A stretch of 64,000 nucleotides of DNA from Parietaria judaica (Eukaryota; Streptophyta; Magnoliopsida; Rosales; Urticaceae), in contig OX940864.1 of assembly GCA_954871525.1 (NCBI GenBank), positions 12,828,001 to 12,892,000 on the forward strand. The letters run 5' to 3'. This document shows, one piece after another, positions 55,071 through 64,000 of the stretch. Under the pieces are notes generated by a model. The model searched no databases and was not told where the DNA came from. It saw nothing but the letters and a program-made list of their open reading frames with translations. Made by a program: the position numbers and the translations under genes. Position 1 is the first letter of the stretch, and the number at the start of each line of letters is the position of its first letter.

Positions 55071-56392
55071 TATCTTCGAGTTGTATTTTATTTTATTTTA
55101 TTTTATTTTTGAGAAAATATAAGATCATGAAACTTGTTGGAAATGCAAAGAAGTGAGATTCATGAAGGAACGCGTGTGCTTTGACATTTACATAAGAGTT
55201 AAGAAGAAAGTTTTTAGTGTAAATTAGAGATCTCTAGTTATTTTTGTGTGTATTTTGTTTATTTTCTATTTGAGTTATTTGCGCTGTTAGGTCTTTCTTT
55301 ATGATGAATGTGCAGATTTGACCCGTTGTTAAAAAGATAGCCAAAATGACTCATTTCTTTATGACCTTGGTATGAATTTCACTCTTTGACCGTCAATTAT
55401 TAGAAAATTAACAAATTCTCTAATTTAAAATTAAAAAATATTTTCAAAATATTTAGGGGTTGTTTTGTGTGTAAGTCAACGATAATTTTGTTATTTCACC
55501 AAATGATAATTTTAGAATCTCAATAATCCTAATTGACAAAAGGGTCAAACTCACACTTAATTTAAAACAAGAAGTCATTTTCGCTATTTGTAAAATGGAT
55601 GAGTCAAATCCACGAGAAAGAGAGATAACTTTTACTATTTTTGAAACAAAAAAGCTAAATCCGCACATCTCTCATAAGATATGGACTAATGGTGTCAATA
55701 CCTTTTTTTTTTTTATGTAGGCATTTAATGCTTATTAGGGTAATTTTTGTTTGGGTAAAAACAAAATAGTACGTGGTCGTATATTTTTGGCCAACTCCGT
55801 TGACCATGCAAGCCAAAAGTGTTGATAATATCTCTGGCATTACAATACTATTTTGCTTACTCAATCGATTCTCTTTACCTAGTCTTAAATAGCTAAAAGT
55901 TACAAACCTATTTAATAAGTAATTAATACATATAAATCTAAATCATTATATCATGTTGGTAATTGGTATATCAATGCAAGAATTAGTTTAATTTTATGTT
56001 TTAACTATTAATTATGTACGTCTATTATGAGGAAATTTATGTTTTATCTCGTTAATCAAAATTAACACATCCTTTAATTAGCGCTTAAATGATTTTTTGG
56101 AAAATAAATTAATTAGTAGTTTTAAACTTAGTACATGATTTAGTAGATCGATATTTCAAGATACTTTTATTCGGCGCAAAATGAATTATTGATACGTACG
56201 TTGACGTGCATGAAGATCTTTCATTGCATTGGGTGCATAATGTGCGGAATTGCGCCAATAGAGACGCTTCTAGTGTCTCACTATAATTGGAAGCTCGATT
56301 TATTTACGTGGCAGATTACGTCATGATACCGTCTAAAAGAGATTTTATGCCCGTTTTGATCTTTAAAGTAAAATTAAATCCCGTCAAAAGTT
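55071..56392. other. Intergenic region
   Basis: An (ATTTT)n short tandem run lies near 55084-55108. No gene is seen. Confidence 0.65.
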
Positions 56393-56892
56393 TCAATACT
56401 TTCAAAAAATGGACCAGTAAGCTCCAATTCTTTTTTTTTTTTTTGCCCGGACAAAATTCCAATTCTTTTGTTTTGTATCCCTACTGGTACCTCTGTCAAA
56501 ATTTTTGTCCTCAATCGTTACTCATGCCACGTCAAAAATTTTGTCCTCATTTCCGGAGAAAATCAGCCATCAGAAAGTTGGACGATCAAAGACAATAGTG
56601 AGATATGTACTTAAACGAGAGCACAATTGCTTTTTCAAGCCCCGAAAACGGCATAATCCATAGTTCAGAAATATTCACGGAAGTGAAATGAGGAGAAAAA
56701 ACCAGAGAATTGGAACGTTGTTCGGGTAAAAAAAAGAATTGGAATACAAAACAAAAGTTTTGATGCCGGGTAGACAGTGGAGGACAAAAATATTGACGGA
56801 GGTACCAAAAGGGATACAAAACCAAAGAATTAAAACTTTGTCCGGCAAAAAAAGAATTGGAACTTACTGATCTATTTTTTGAAAATATTAGA
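56393..56892. mobile_element. Foldback-type inverted repeat, about 500 bp
   Basis: The left arm CTTTCAAAAAATGGACCAGT...CCAATTC...CCGGACAAA...TTTTGTATCCC...GGTACCTC...TTTTTGTCCTC (56399-56512) matches the reverse complement of the right arm (about 56787-56885) over about 110 bp with some substitutions. The right side carries a second partial copy of the CCAATTC...GTATTCC block. It is probably a MITE or foldback element; no coding sequence or clear TSD is seen. Confidence 0.6.
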
Positions 56893-57699
56893 ACCTTTGC
56901 CAAAATTAACCAGTACAGTTATTGCAATTAGTTATTGTAGTTATTTGTTTGATAGTGTATGCATTTTCAATTTTCATTGTTCTAGAAAGGTTGGTCAACC
57001 AAATATAAATTGTTGAGTATCATATTTAAGATTGAGAATCTGAATCTAGACATGAAACACAAAATAATTACAAAAACAAATCAAAATAGGTTGCAATTCA
57101 ATCAACACAAAAATATTTATCATATTCGTATAGAAATTGAATAAGACGCGAACAAGAGAGCACAATGAGAAATTAATTGAACATATTAAAAATAAAATAA
57201 TTTTATGTATCTAAACAAATTATATGTCAAATTCATGTTGTAATTATTAATGCTTAAAAAATATGTTGTTAATGAATTGTAAATCTTTCATTAATTAACT
57301 ATATTAATTAAGTTAGGAGTTTGAATTGAATTAGATTTGTCTTTACAGTAACAAGTTAAAACGGTTAAATTGGTTAAATAAGATTTATAGACGAGACATA
57401 TTGAAGTCTCTTATTCAAACATATTAATTAAATAAGACGAATTTGAGTCTCTTATTCAAACAAGAGCAATAAATGAAGCAGTTTTACGTTTACAAAATTA
57501 GTATATAATGATCAATATATATTTGGTAAAATATATATTGATCATGCATAATCATATTTGGTAATTTCCATAATCTTGTACTTCAAATATTTAATCTAGG
57601 TGCAGTTGTAGTACAATTAATTTCATGATATATATGTGATTTTCACAGAAATAACATCATTAATGTATACCACCTTATATTTCAAGTAATTAATAATTC

Positions 57700-59258
57700 C
57701 GGAGGTATTCGCGGCGAGCTAAAAACTCTAAAGAACGAGCTCGAGAACCGATCTACAACAAAACAAGAACCGCGGATAACGAGCTCTTACCATATGTACA
57801 GAATACGTAGACTAAAAAACGAGGAACGGCAAATCAAGAACCAGTCCACGGACACTCGCAGGTTTGCTTTAGATTGCTAATGTTAGCCATCCCGTAGCAT
57901 GTTCTGTTTGGCCAAGTTTCATGAAATTCCGGGATTGTAGCCTGACAGAGATGAATCGCCGAGAGTGATTGGTTCCAAACAATAATCCGAACACAAAACG
58001 TGACGTCACCAACAAGATGATGCGAATAAGATTGGTACCCACTCCGTCAATCATTCGATAGCTATGGCGGCTACTCTCAGTGAGACAAACAGCAAGACAA
58101 TAAGCAAGCAAAACGTAGACCGCTAAGCATTCATATTAGCAGCCACAAATTAACTTCCTCAACAAGACTAATTGCAAAGCCTCCTCTACAAGAAGAACAA
58201 TACATTACAGAAAATGAAGAAAACATTTTAAGACGAAAATACTACGATAAACCAAAAAAACCCTAAATTACCCCTTCAACTATAAACTCTAGTTGTGTAA
58301 AATTAAAAAACCAGAGCAACAATTACCGACTGAATATACCATATTCTTCACAAAAGTAGCCGGGTCAACGGAAAATGTTAACTTTGTGAACCCTATCCTT
58401 GAAACAATATGCCATCAAATACATATACTGCAATATAAAATCAGATCCTAACTTTACAATTTTCCAAGGAAAATGAACCCTTTAGAATAGTCAAACAAAA
58501 AACTCAATACATTGTGTAAGATAACTAAACTAATGACTACAAATTCAAAGATATAGTCTTCAATAATCAAACTAATCACCGTATTAGCATAGATTCATAA
58601 TAACTATAAGGACCGTAGTCCCCCCAAACTTTAAGAAACATTCCAAATTTATCCAATATTTTTTTTTCTTCAAATTTGTATCCGGTTTTTTTTTTTTTAC
58701 ACTCAATTGTGCTTAATTAGCTCCCATAGAATAAGTATCCTAGACACACCACTGTTCTTATAAAGGGCCTCTAATTGAAAAATATTGAAACTCAAGAACC
58801 ATTAAATTCTAAGCAGATTAATTAGTAAATCAGAATCACTAAGCAGACTATACTTGAATCTTTAATTCAATAGCTCAGAGCAAAATTAAGATTCATACTA
58901 TACTTATATGAAAAAAAATTAAAAAAACCCAAAAAGGAAATTAACAATCAAAATAAAACAGTAGAGGAACTCCATAAAGATCAATACTTTTAATCAAATT
59001 GAAACTCAAAAACTAGACTTGTTCATACTTAATCATCACCCAGAATTTCTAACTAGAAACAGATCAATCCTATATCCATTGACTGAGAGCATCATGAATA
59101 ATCAACAAATTACCAAAACTGGTTGATGAATAACAAGTGTAATCAGATTAATTCAAAGTCAAACCACCAAAAGCAAAAATTTACTGTAAATTCCACGTTC
59201 CAGGGCTAAGATTACCGGGAATTGAGAGCGAAAATCAAGAGAAAGTCCGGCAATCGGA
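57700..59258 (-). other. Downstream region of the TMCO1-like gene, possible 3' UTR
   Basis: No defensible ORF. The part at 57700-58140 is less AT-rich than its surroundings and contains an 80-codon minus-strand frame without recognisable domains. It may be transcribed 3' UTR or an unrelated fragment. 58140-59258 is AT-rich. Confidence 0.4.
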
Positions 59259-59858
59259 TCAGTTAATCTTCGGATCCGGCATGGGGAACAACCCGGAGCT
59301 GGCCCCCCTGGGTGGCGAAAACCCGAGGAACTTCTGGAGATTGGTCCGGATGCTGATCGAGCAGAGGAAGTAGAGGAAGGCCATGGAGCAGTCGGTGGGA
59401 TCGTCGCCGGGCAGGCCGCGGTGGCTCATCTTCATCACCAGCCCGAACGGCCTGAACGGCAGCTTGGCGACGGCCTTGCCCTCGAAGAGCGAGTTGAGGA
59501 GGCCGAAGACGACGAAGAGCACGAGCGCCACCACCGCGCCGGACTTGAACTTGAAGAGCGAGAGGTCGCGGCTCGCGTCCTTGAGGCTGCTCTCCACGCG
59601 GTCGATCTTCTTCGTCTTCGACTTCTTCGACGCCGCCGCCGCCGCCGCGGAGGAGGAGGACTCGGTCTTCATGGCCTCGAGCTTCTTCGCCGCCTTGTCG
59701 ATGGAGGATCGGAGCGACTTGTAGGAGCTGGTGCGGTAGATCAGGAGCCACGAGATCGCCTCGCAGACCACGGCAGTGCAGAGCGAGATCGCCACGACGC
59801 GGGCGCCGTCGGAGTACTTCAGCGAGGCCAGGAAAGCAGGCAGTGGCGGCGTCGCCAT
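59259..59858 (-). CDS. TMCO1-like: TMCO1-like ER membrane protein (EMC3/TMCO1 superfamily, DUF106)
   Basis: Intronless 199-residue ORF from ATG 59858 (an upstream extension starts only at a non-ATG codon). TM1 is about 18-40 (ARVVAISLCTAVVCEAISWL). A basic Ser/Ala-rich cytosolic segment follows, with coiled-coil potential and a poly-Ser/Ala run (SSSSAAAAAASKKSKTKK). TM2 is about 108-127 (GAVVALVLFVVFGLLNSLF). Then comes the hallmark KLPFRPF...MSHRGLPGDDPTDCS segment and TM3 (MAFLYFLCSISIRTNL). TMCO1 is an ER protein described as a Ca2+ load-activated channel and as part of the multipass translocon; the family is related to Oxa1/EMC3 insertases. The gene is very GC-rich. From memory, a DUF106 gene is also next to the kinesin in Arabidopsis. 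Confidence 0.9.
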   Translation of the reverse strand: MATPPLPAFLASLKYSDGARVVAISLCTAVVCEAISWLLIYRTSSYKSLRSSIDKAAKKLEAMKTESSSSAAAAAASKKSKTKKIDRVESSLKDASRDLSLFKFKSGAVVALVLFVVFGLLNSLFEGKAVAKLPFRPFGLVMKMSHRGLPGDDPTDCSMAFLYFLCSISIRTNLQKFLGFSPPRGASSGLFPMPDPKIN

Positions 59859-59979
59859 CTTCGGTTTTTCTCGGCCGAGAAAGTTCCGAGAAAATTCCTG
59901 GGTTTTTGTCAAGAAGATGTCAAAAAGAAAAAGAAGACGAAATTTGACATATTAAATAATAAATAGCTCAGTCAAATAA

Positions 59980-60050
59980 GAGAGGCCCAACACAAAGCCC
60001 ATCGAACTAGAACTTAGGGTTTCACAACTATCAGAAAGCCCATCTCAACA
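59980..60050 (-). promoter_or_regulatory. Promoter elements of the TMCO1-like gene: site II and telo-box
   Basis: On the minus strand a telo-box AAACCCTAA (about 60013-60021) is followed by TGGGCC (about 59982-59987). Two further TGGGCT words (59998-60003 and 60038-60043) are close by. Telo-box plus site II is a typical plant housekeeping arrangement. Confidence 0.55.
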
Positions 60051-60136
60051 GACAAAATGCTCCAACCAACATGACCAATATATTATAGATCTATATTTTA
60101 CAGCTTTCTTCCTATACTTATAAACTAGTGGATGGC

Positions 60137-60151
60137 CCGCGCAACGCGCGG
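60137..60151 (-). repeat. Helitron 3'-terminal hairpin
   Basis: 6-bp GC-only stem CCGCGC/GCGCGG with a 3-nt loop, ending 8 nt before the CTAG terminus. Confidence 0.75.
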
Positions 60152-60243
60152 TGATGCAAATTTTTATTTAAAATGTTATTTGTTGTTGGCAATAGATGAA
60201 AGATAAAATCATTATAAAATGCTTTATAAGACGAAGTCTACAT

Positions 60244-60285
60244 ATTATATTATATTATATTATATTATATTATATTATATTATAT
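60244..60285. repeat. (ATATT)n pentanucleotide repeat
   Basis: Eight or so tandem units of TATAT/ATATT. Confidence 0.9.
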
Positions 60286-60359
60286 GACGTTGGACAAAGA
60301 CACGTGAAGAAAGTCATTTATGAAAATACTCCATAGGAAAATTTTCTTTGCATTTGCCT

Positions 60360-60400
<41 letters not shown>

Positions 60401-60599
60401 GTTGGACGTTTTTGTGTTCTTCGAATTCTCTTTAGTATTTTTTTAAACCTTCCTCCGTCGTAATAGTTTTTTTCTCTCTCACTAATATGGTAAGTAATAA
60501 TTTTTTTGAACCCACAAAATTATTGATTAATGATTTGATGACGTGTTTTCACACACCAACAGTCACGTGAATTGTGAATGGGATTTCGATTTGATATTG

Positions 60600-61440
60600 C
60601 TGAGTTTTGTGGATTCTGACCTCCGCGTCGTCAATACTTTAGACGATGACAAAAAATAAAAATGAAAAGAAAAAGATTAGAACACCGAGGTTTTTTAGAG
60701 AGGTTCGTCCCAATGCGGTAGTTGACTACGTCCTCTGTACGTTTATTGCTTTTAGAAAGATGATCAACCGAAACCACAAGCCAATTTCTGGTAGATCTAA
60801 AGTAAAAGATGAAAAGCTCTAGAAAATACAAATCTCTCTATTCTCTCAGAATCAATGCTTGCGTGCGTATGATGGGGTCGTCTTCTTGCTTTTATAGGCT
60901 CCTGGTTTCTGCCCGTTGGGAGTGTACGTTGGTGATGGCTTCGAGTTCGGAGCTTGGTTTGCTGTCGAGCTGACACGTAGGCCACGTTCTGAGAGATTTG
61001 CGAGGTGGTGGACTTTGACTCGTCGTCGTGGGTTTTGAATTTAAATCGTGGCGATTTTCCTGGTCGAGCCTTTAGGGTTTGAATTGAAGTCTTTGACTTG
61101 GTCTGCTCGTGTTCGGATGTTTTGCATGCTTCTGCTCGGATCCATTTCTTGACAATCTCTGCCCGGGATGAGCTTTTGGGTTCTTCAGGTCGGTCAATTT
61201 GTTTGATGTTTGGATTTTGACAAGTGTTGATTTTGTCTTGAAGTAGGATCTTCGAGCTCAGCTCGGGGTTTCTTTCCTTGAAAGGCTCTGCTCGGATTCC
61301 TTTTAGGCATTTTCTGCTCGTGGTGAACTTCTTGCCTTGTGGGCCTTTGGTTTTGTTCGGGCCAGAACATGGTCAAATGCTCATTTGGGCTTCTGGGCTT
61401 CGTGGTTTATAAGCCCATTTTGCATAAATATTCAATTATA
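60600..61440 (-). mobile_element. LTR-like block nested in the Helitron
   Basis: On the minus strand it has a GC-rich U3-like stretch, a TATA box GCCTATAAAAGC (about 60890-60901), the polyadenylation word AATAAA (about 60745) and a U5-like CGTACAGAGGACGTAGTC. This layout is common in plant Gypsy-type LTRs. Precise TG...CA ends and a TSD were not found. The short frames over it have no homology I recognise. Confidence 0.45.
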
Positions 61441-62094
61441 TTCATGACTTATGTTTTTAATTACTTTGAACCATTAATTTAATTAATGATCACATAACTC
61501 CTATTTAAGGAACGAATTTGCACATCAACATGATTAAAGAAAGAGTGACCACTGAGGGAGAAAAAATCGGCTTGAAAATTTATACTACGATGATAATTCA
61601 TTCAACGCCTTTTTGAATTATTTTCTTTATCACAATTAAAATTATTTAATTAATTAAAAAAATTATTCTTTGGTATTAAAATACGTTCAAGTAATATTAT
61701 AAAAGGAGAAACTCTAAGACAATGTGGCAAAGTAATATTAATTAAGTATTTGCATTTTTTTTCTAAGAGATTTAAAGTGATATAATCAAGTAAAATCAAA
61801 TGATTCACATTCTCTTTTTTATTAGTTTTTTGAACTTTTTAATAAAATATATTTTTCATTGATGAAAATAGCTTTCTCTATAATTAACTACACCTTAATC
61901 ACTTTCTATTGCTTAAACGTTTTTTCATCAATTGATTCTCATCACTTAATATATATTAATTATATGTTTAGAGATCAACCAAACGATATTTTGAGTGCGA
62001 GCAGGTACAGTGAGATTTATGTAAAAATCTTGATGTTATAGTTACCTATAATATGTTATAAGTAAAATAATATTTAATCAAATAAACCCACATC

Positions 62095-62190
62095 TCCTGA
62101 GCATCGGCTCTTCCCCATCCTCGTCGAGTTTTTCGGAAGCTCTCCAACTACAGCCCCCATCTCTGATGCTACCCTGGTGTAGTAATTAAA
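62095..62190. other. GC-rich island inside the Helitron, possible captured fragment
   Basis: About 95 bp with normal coding-like composition in an AT-rich setting. The minus strand reads VASEMGAVVGELPKN then STRMGKSRCSGDVG after a CAGGGTAG acceptor-like word. No protein family is recognised. Confidence 0.25.
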
Positions 62191-63625
62191 CAGTCATGCT
62201 AAACTTATTATTTTTGTCTCAATATATACACCGGGGAATAAAATTCAGAATACAAATTACAAAGAAAACTACATATAGTGATAACATTTTCTTGCCAGAA
62301 TTATTTTAACAAATAATTTTAAAGATCAAGCAGATTCTACGTGTTAATGTTAATAATGTGAGAATAGAATAGTCCATCCAAAATCAATTTATTAATTTTT
62401 TTTTTATAAGAATACATCAATAAGACAATATCATGTTTTTACTTATTAGTATTTGAAAAATGTAAGTTAGATATTTGATGTGTAAATTTATTTAATATAA
62501 CTTACAAATTTATTTCATAAAAATATAAGAGTTTAGATCGTTTACAAATTTAATCTATGATAATTTTGTTTGCTGTACAAATATGTATAGCATATATAAC
62601 TCTACTATTTTTTCTCTCTAAAGGGTGACTTGATTAATCATAAATACCATGAAAGTTAGTGAGAATATGTTTATAAAACTGTTTTGTTTTTTTCAAACTG
62701 TGTTTCTATGTAAAACCGTGTTTTTTTTAAACAGTGTTTATAAAACCGTGTTTATAAAACTGTGTTGAAAACCCACAAATCCTCAAGTGATGTACAAAAT
62801 TAAAAATGAGAATTATTCACAATTTTTCAGAAATGCCATATCTAATCAAATGGCATCTTTGCTATTCATATGGGTTATAGATTTTTCTTTTGAATGAATA
62901 CATAGAAAAAATCATGAAAGCATCGATTTCTTAGGTTTTTGAAATTTAATATAATAAGATAGATTAAAGAAGATTAGACGATATAGAAATAAAAAGGGTT
63001 TACCTTGTCTCAATCATGCAGAAAATTCTTTAGAGAAATGCCAACTAAAACTGAAACCTACAAAAGCCAATGAAATCAAAGCAAATCAAAATATAGTTAA
63101 TATATTTCTATGAATAGTTTTAAACCGATTTTCATAGATGAAATATACACGATAGCTACAAAGAGATAGATCTTACTTGTGATTTTATTTTTGCTTCAAA
63201 ATCTCTATTTATAGGCTAGAAAATAGATATGAAAAGACATTGTTTTAATGACTATAAATACATATCATGCATTTAGATTGTAAGACCAAAAGCCAATATG
63301 AATAACTATATGAATTGGAATAAACACAATATGAAGTAACCGTGGATTGAGTAATAAAACCATTGGAATTCTCACATGCAATAGTTGTGAACAAAATTGT
63401 GAACATAATTAAGTGGCATCAAATGCATTAGATTAATGCACATTAATGCATGTCTTTCTATTAAAGAAAATTCTAAATTCTAGAAAAAATAGAATTCTCT
63501 ATTCTTCATTCTCATTGTGCCATATCACTTGTGAGCCATGAAAAAAATGGAATTCTCAATACTTGAATTTTATAGTGCCATGTCACATGTGAGTTCCTCC
63601 TTTTATATATATATATATATATAGA

Positions 63626-64000
63626 TTTCATTGTTTAAACATTCACTATGCTTCTACAAAAACTAGTTTGTACCAGATTATAGCCAATTGAAAGGATCCA
63701 TAGATCGATTTGATTTCATTAGTAACCCGTATCGCACATTCATCAATCAAAGATTTATACATATGTATTCTAAATTTTTATACTACTATTTTTTTTTAGT
63801 TTTGATAGGGCCCAAAATCATTATTCGCCTAGGGTCCCAACAAACTCTAGGCCGACCATTTATATAAAGGCCTTTTTTGACCGTGTATAGATGAGTACAA
63901 AATCTTTAACGAGTTGACAACAGATACTAATTTCTTGTATAATAACCAAAACGTGTTCTTCAATGCAAAAAACTAAGATATTATACGCCAGTCATGTCGC
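63626..64000. other. Intergenic end of the window
   Basis: No gene. A CGCCTAGGGTCCC word at about 63826 resembles common diverged plant repeats, but nothing can be delimited. Confidence 0.5.

Larger units (their letters stand above)
60125..63625 (-). mobile_element. Putative non-autonomous Helitron, about 3.5 kb, minus strand
   Basis: On the minus strand the 3' end is a hairpin CCGCGC-GTT-GCGCGG (60151-60137), 8 nt, then CTAG (60128-60125) followed by T. The 5' end is TCTATATATATA... (from 63625) preceded by A. This gives the A|TC...CTAG|T structure of Helitrons, with no target duplication. The first 100 bp after the 5' end (GGAACTCACATGTGACATGG) resembles plant Helitron starts. No Rep/helicase gene is inside. 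The pairing of this particular 5' end with this 3' end is inferred. Confidence 0.6.

Noticed and set aside
57869..58111. 80-codon minus-strand gene
   Set aside because: Starts at a non-ATG codon, has no recognisable domain and no promoter or splice context; left as possible 3' UTR.
59421..59966. 181-codon plus-strand frame opposite the TMCO1-like gene
   Set aside because: Antisense shadow of a GC-rich gene, Arg/Glu/His-rich without domains.
1..64000. CRISPR arrays, bacterial operons or organelle DNA insertions
   Set aside because: No regularly spaced direct repeats of that type, no prokaryotic gene layout, and no plastid or mitochondrial gene sequence recognised.
1..64000. Plant microRNA precursors
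   Set aside because: I scanned by eye for several common conserved miRNA cores (miR156, 159, 166, 172, 390, 396 and others) and saw none. Long hairpins found here belong to transposons.

Overview
This window is nuclear DNA of a flowering plant. It is strongly AT-rich, has many short AT-rich introns, long intergenic stretches full of (TA)n and (CT)n microsatellites, and dense plant-type transposable elements. Genes differ sharply in base composition: the TMCO1-like and zinc-finger genes and the captured ribosomal-protein and GRP fragments are GC-rich, while the Mic1/RMC1-like and kinesin genes are AT-rich. The species cannot be named from this.

Layout. 1-9.5 kb is intergenic, with microsatellites and one solo LTR (6233-6613). 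9.5-11.1 kb is a Mutator-like element carrying a fragment of a 60S ribosomal protein L12 (uL11) gene. 11.35-15.97 kb is a degenerate hAT transposon with a broken BED-finger transposase. 15.98-20.56 kb is intergenic. 20.56-27.5 kb, minus strand, holds two ORFs that appear to share one transcript: a 58-codon twin-CX9C protein (complex I assembly factor NDUFAF8 type) and the 704-aa Mic1/RMC1-like protein, which acts with MON1-CCZ1 in endolysosomal traffic. 28.48-33.84 kb is a young, near-complete Ty1/copia element. 33.84-38.9 kb is intergenic. 38.9-49.2 kb is a kinesin-7 gene (KIN-7K-like) with 23 coding exons, preceded by a LINE tail and by exons that may extend its N-terminus. 50.1-52.9 kb holds a minimal SINE, a tandemly triplicated ORF region, an LTR remnant and a second member of the Mutator-like family, this one carrying exon 2 of a glycine-rich RNA-binding protein gene. 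54.5-55.1 kb is an EAR-type C2H2 zinc-finger gene. 56.4-56.9 kb is a foldback repeat. 59.26-59.86 kb is an intronless TMCO1-like gene. 60.1-63.6 kb looks like a non-autonomous Helitron with an LTR nested inside.

The Mic1-like/kinesin-7K pair, and probably the TMCO1-like gene, match from memory the order of Arabidopsis At3g12010-At3g12020-At3g12030, so the low-copy genes look like an ancient syntenic block spread apart by transposons.

Two results stand out. The first is the CX9C-RMC1 bicistronic arrangement, with a phase-0 exon structure that would give an in-frame fusion if one exon were skipped. The second is a pair of related Mutator-like elements that captured different housekeeping genes. 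All exon boundaries were read by eye from splice signals and reading-frame continuity, without transcript data.
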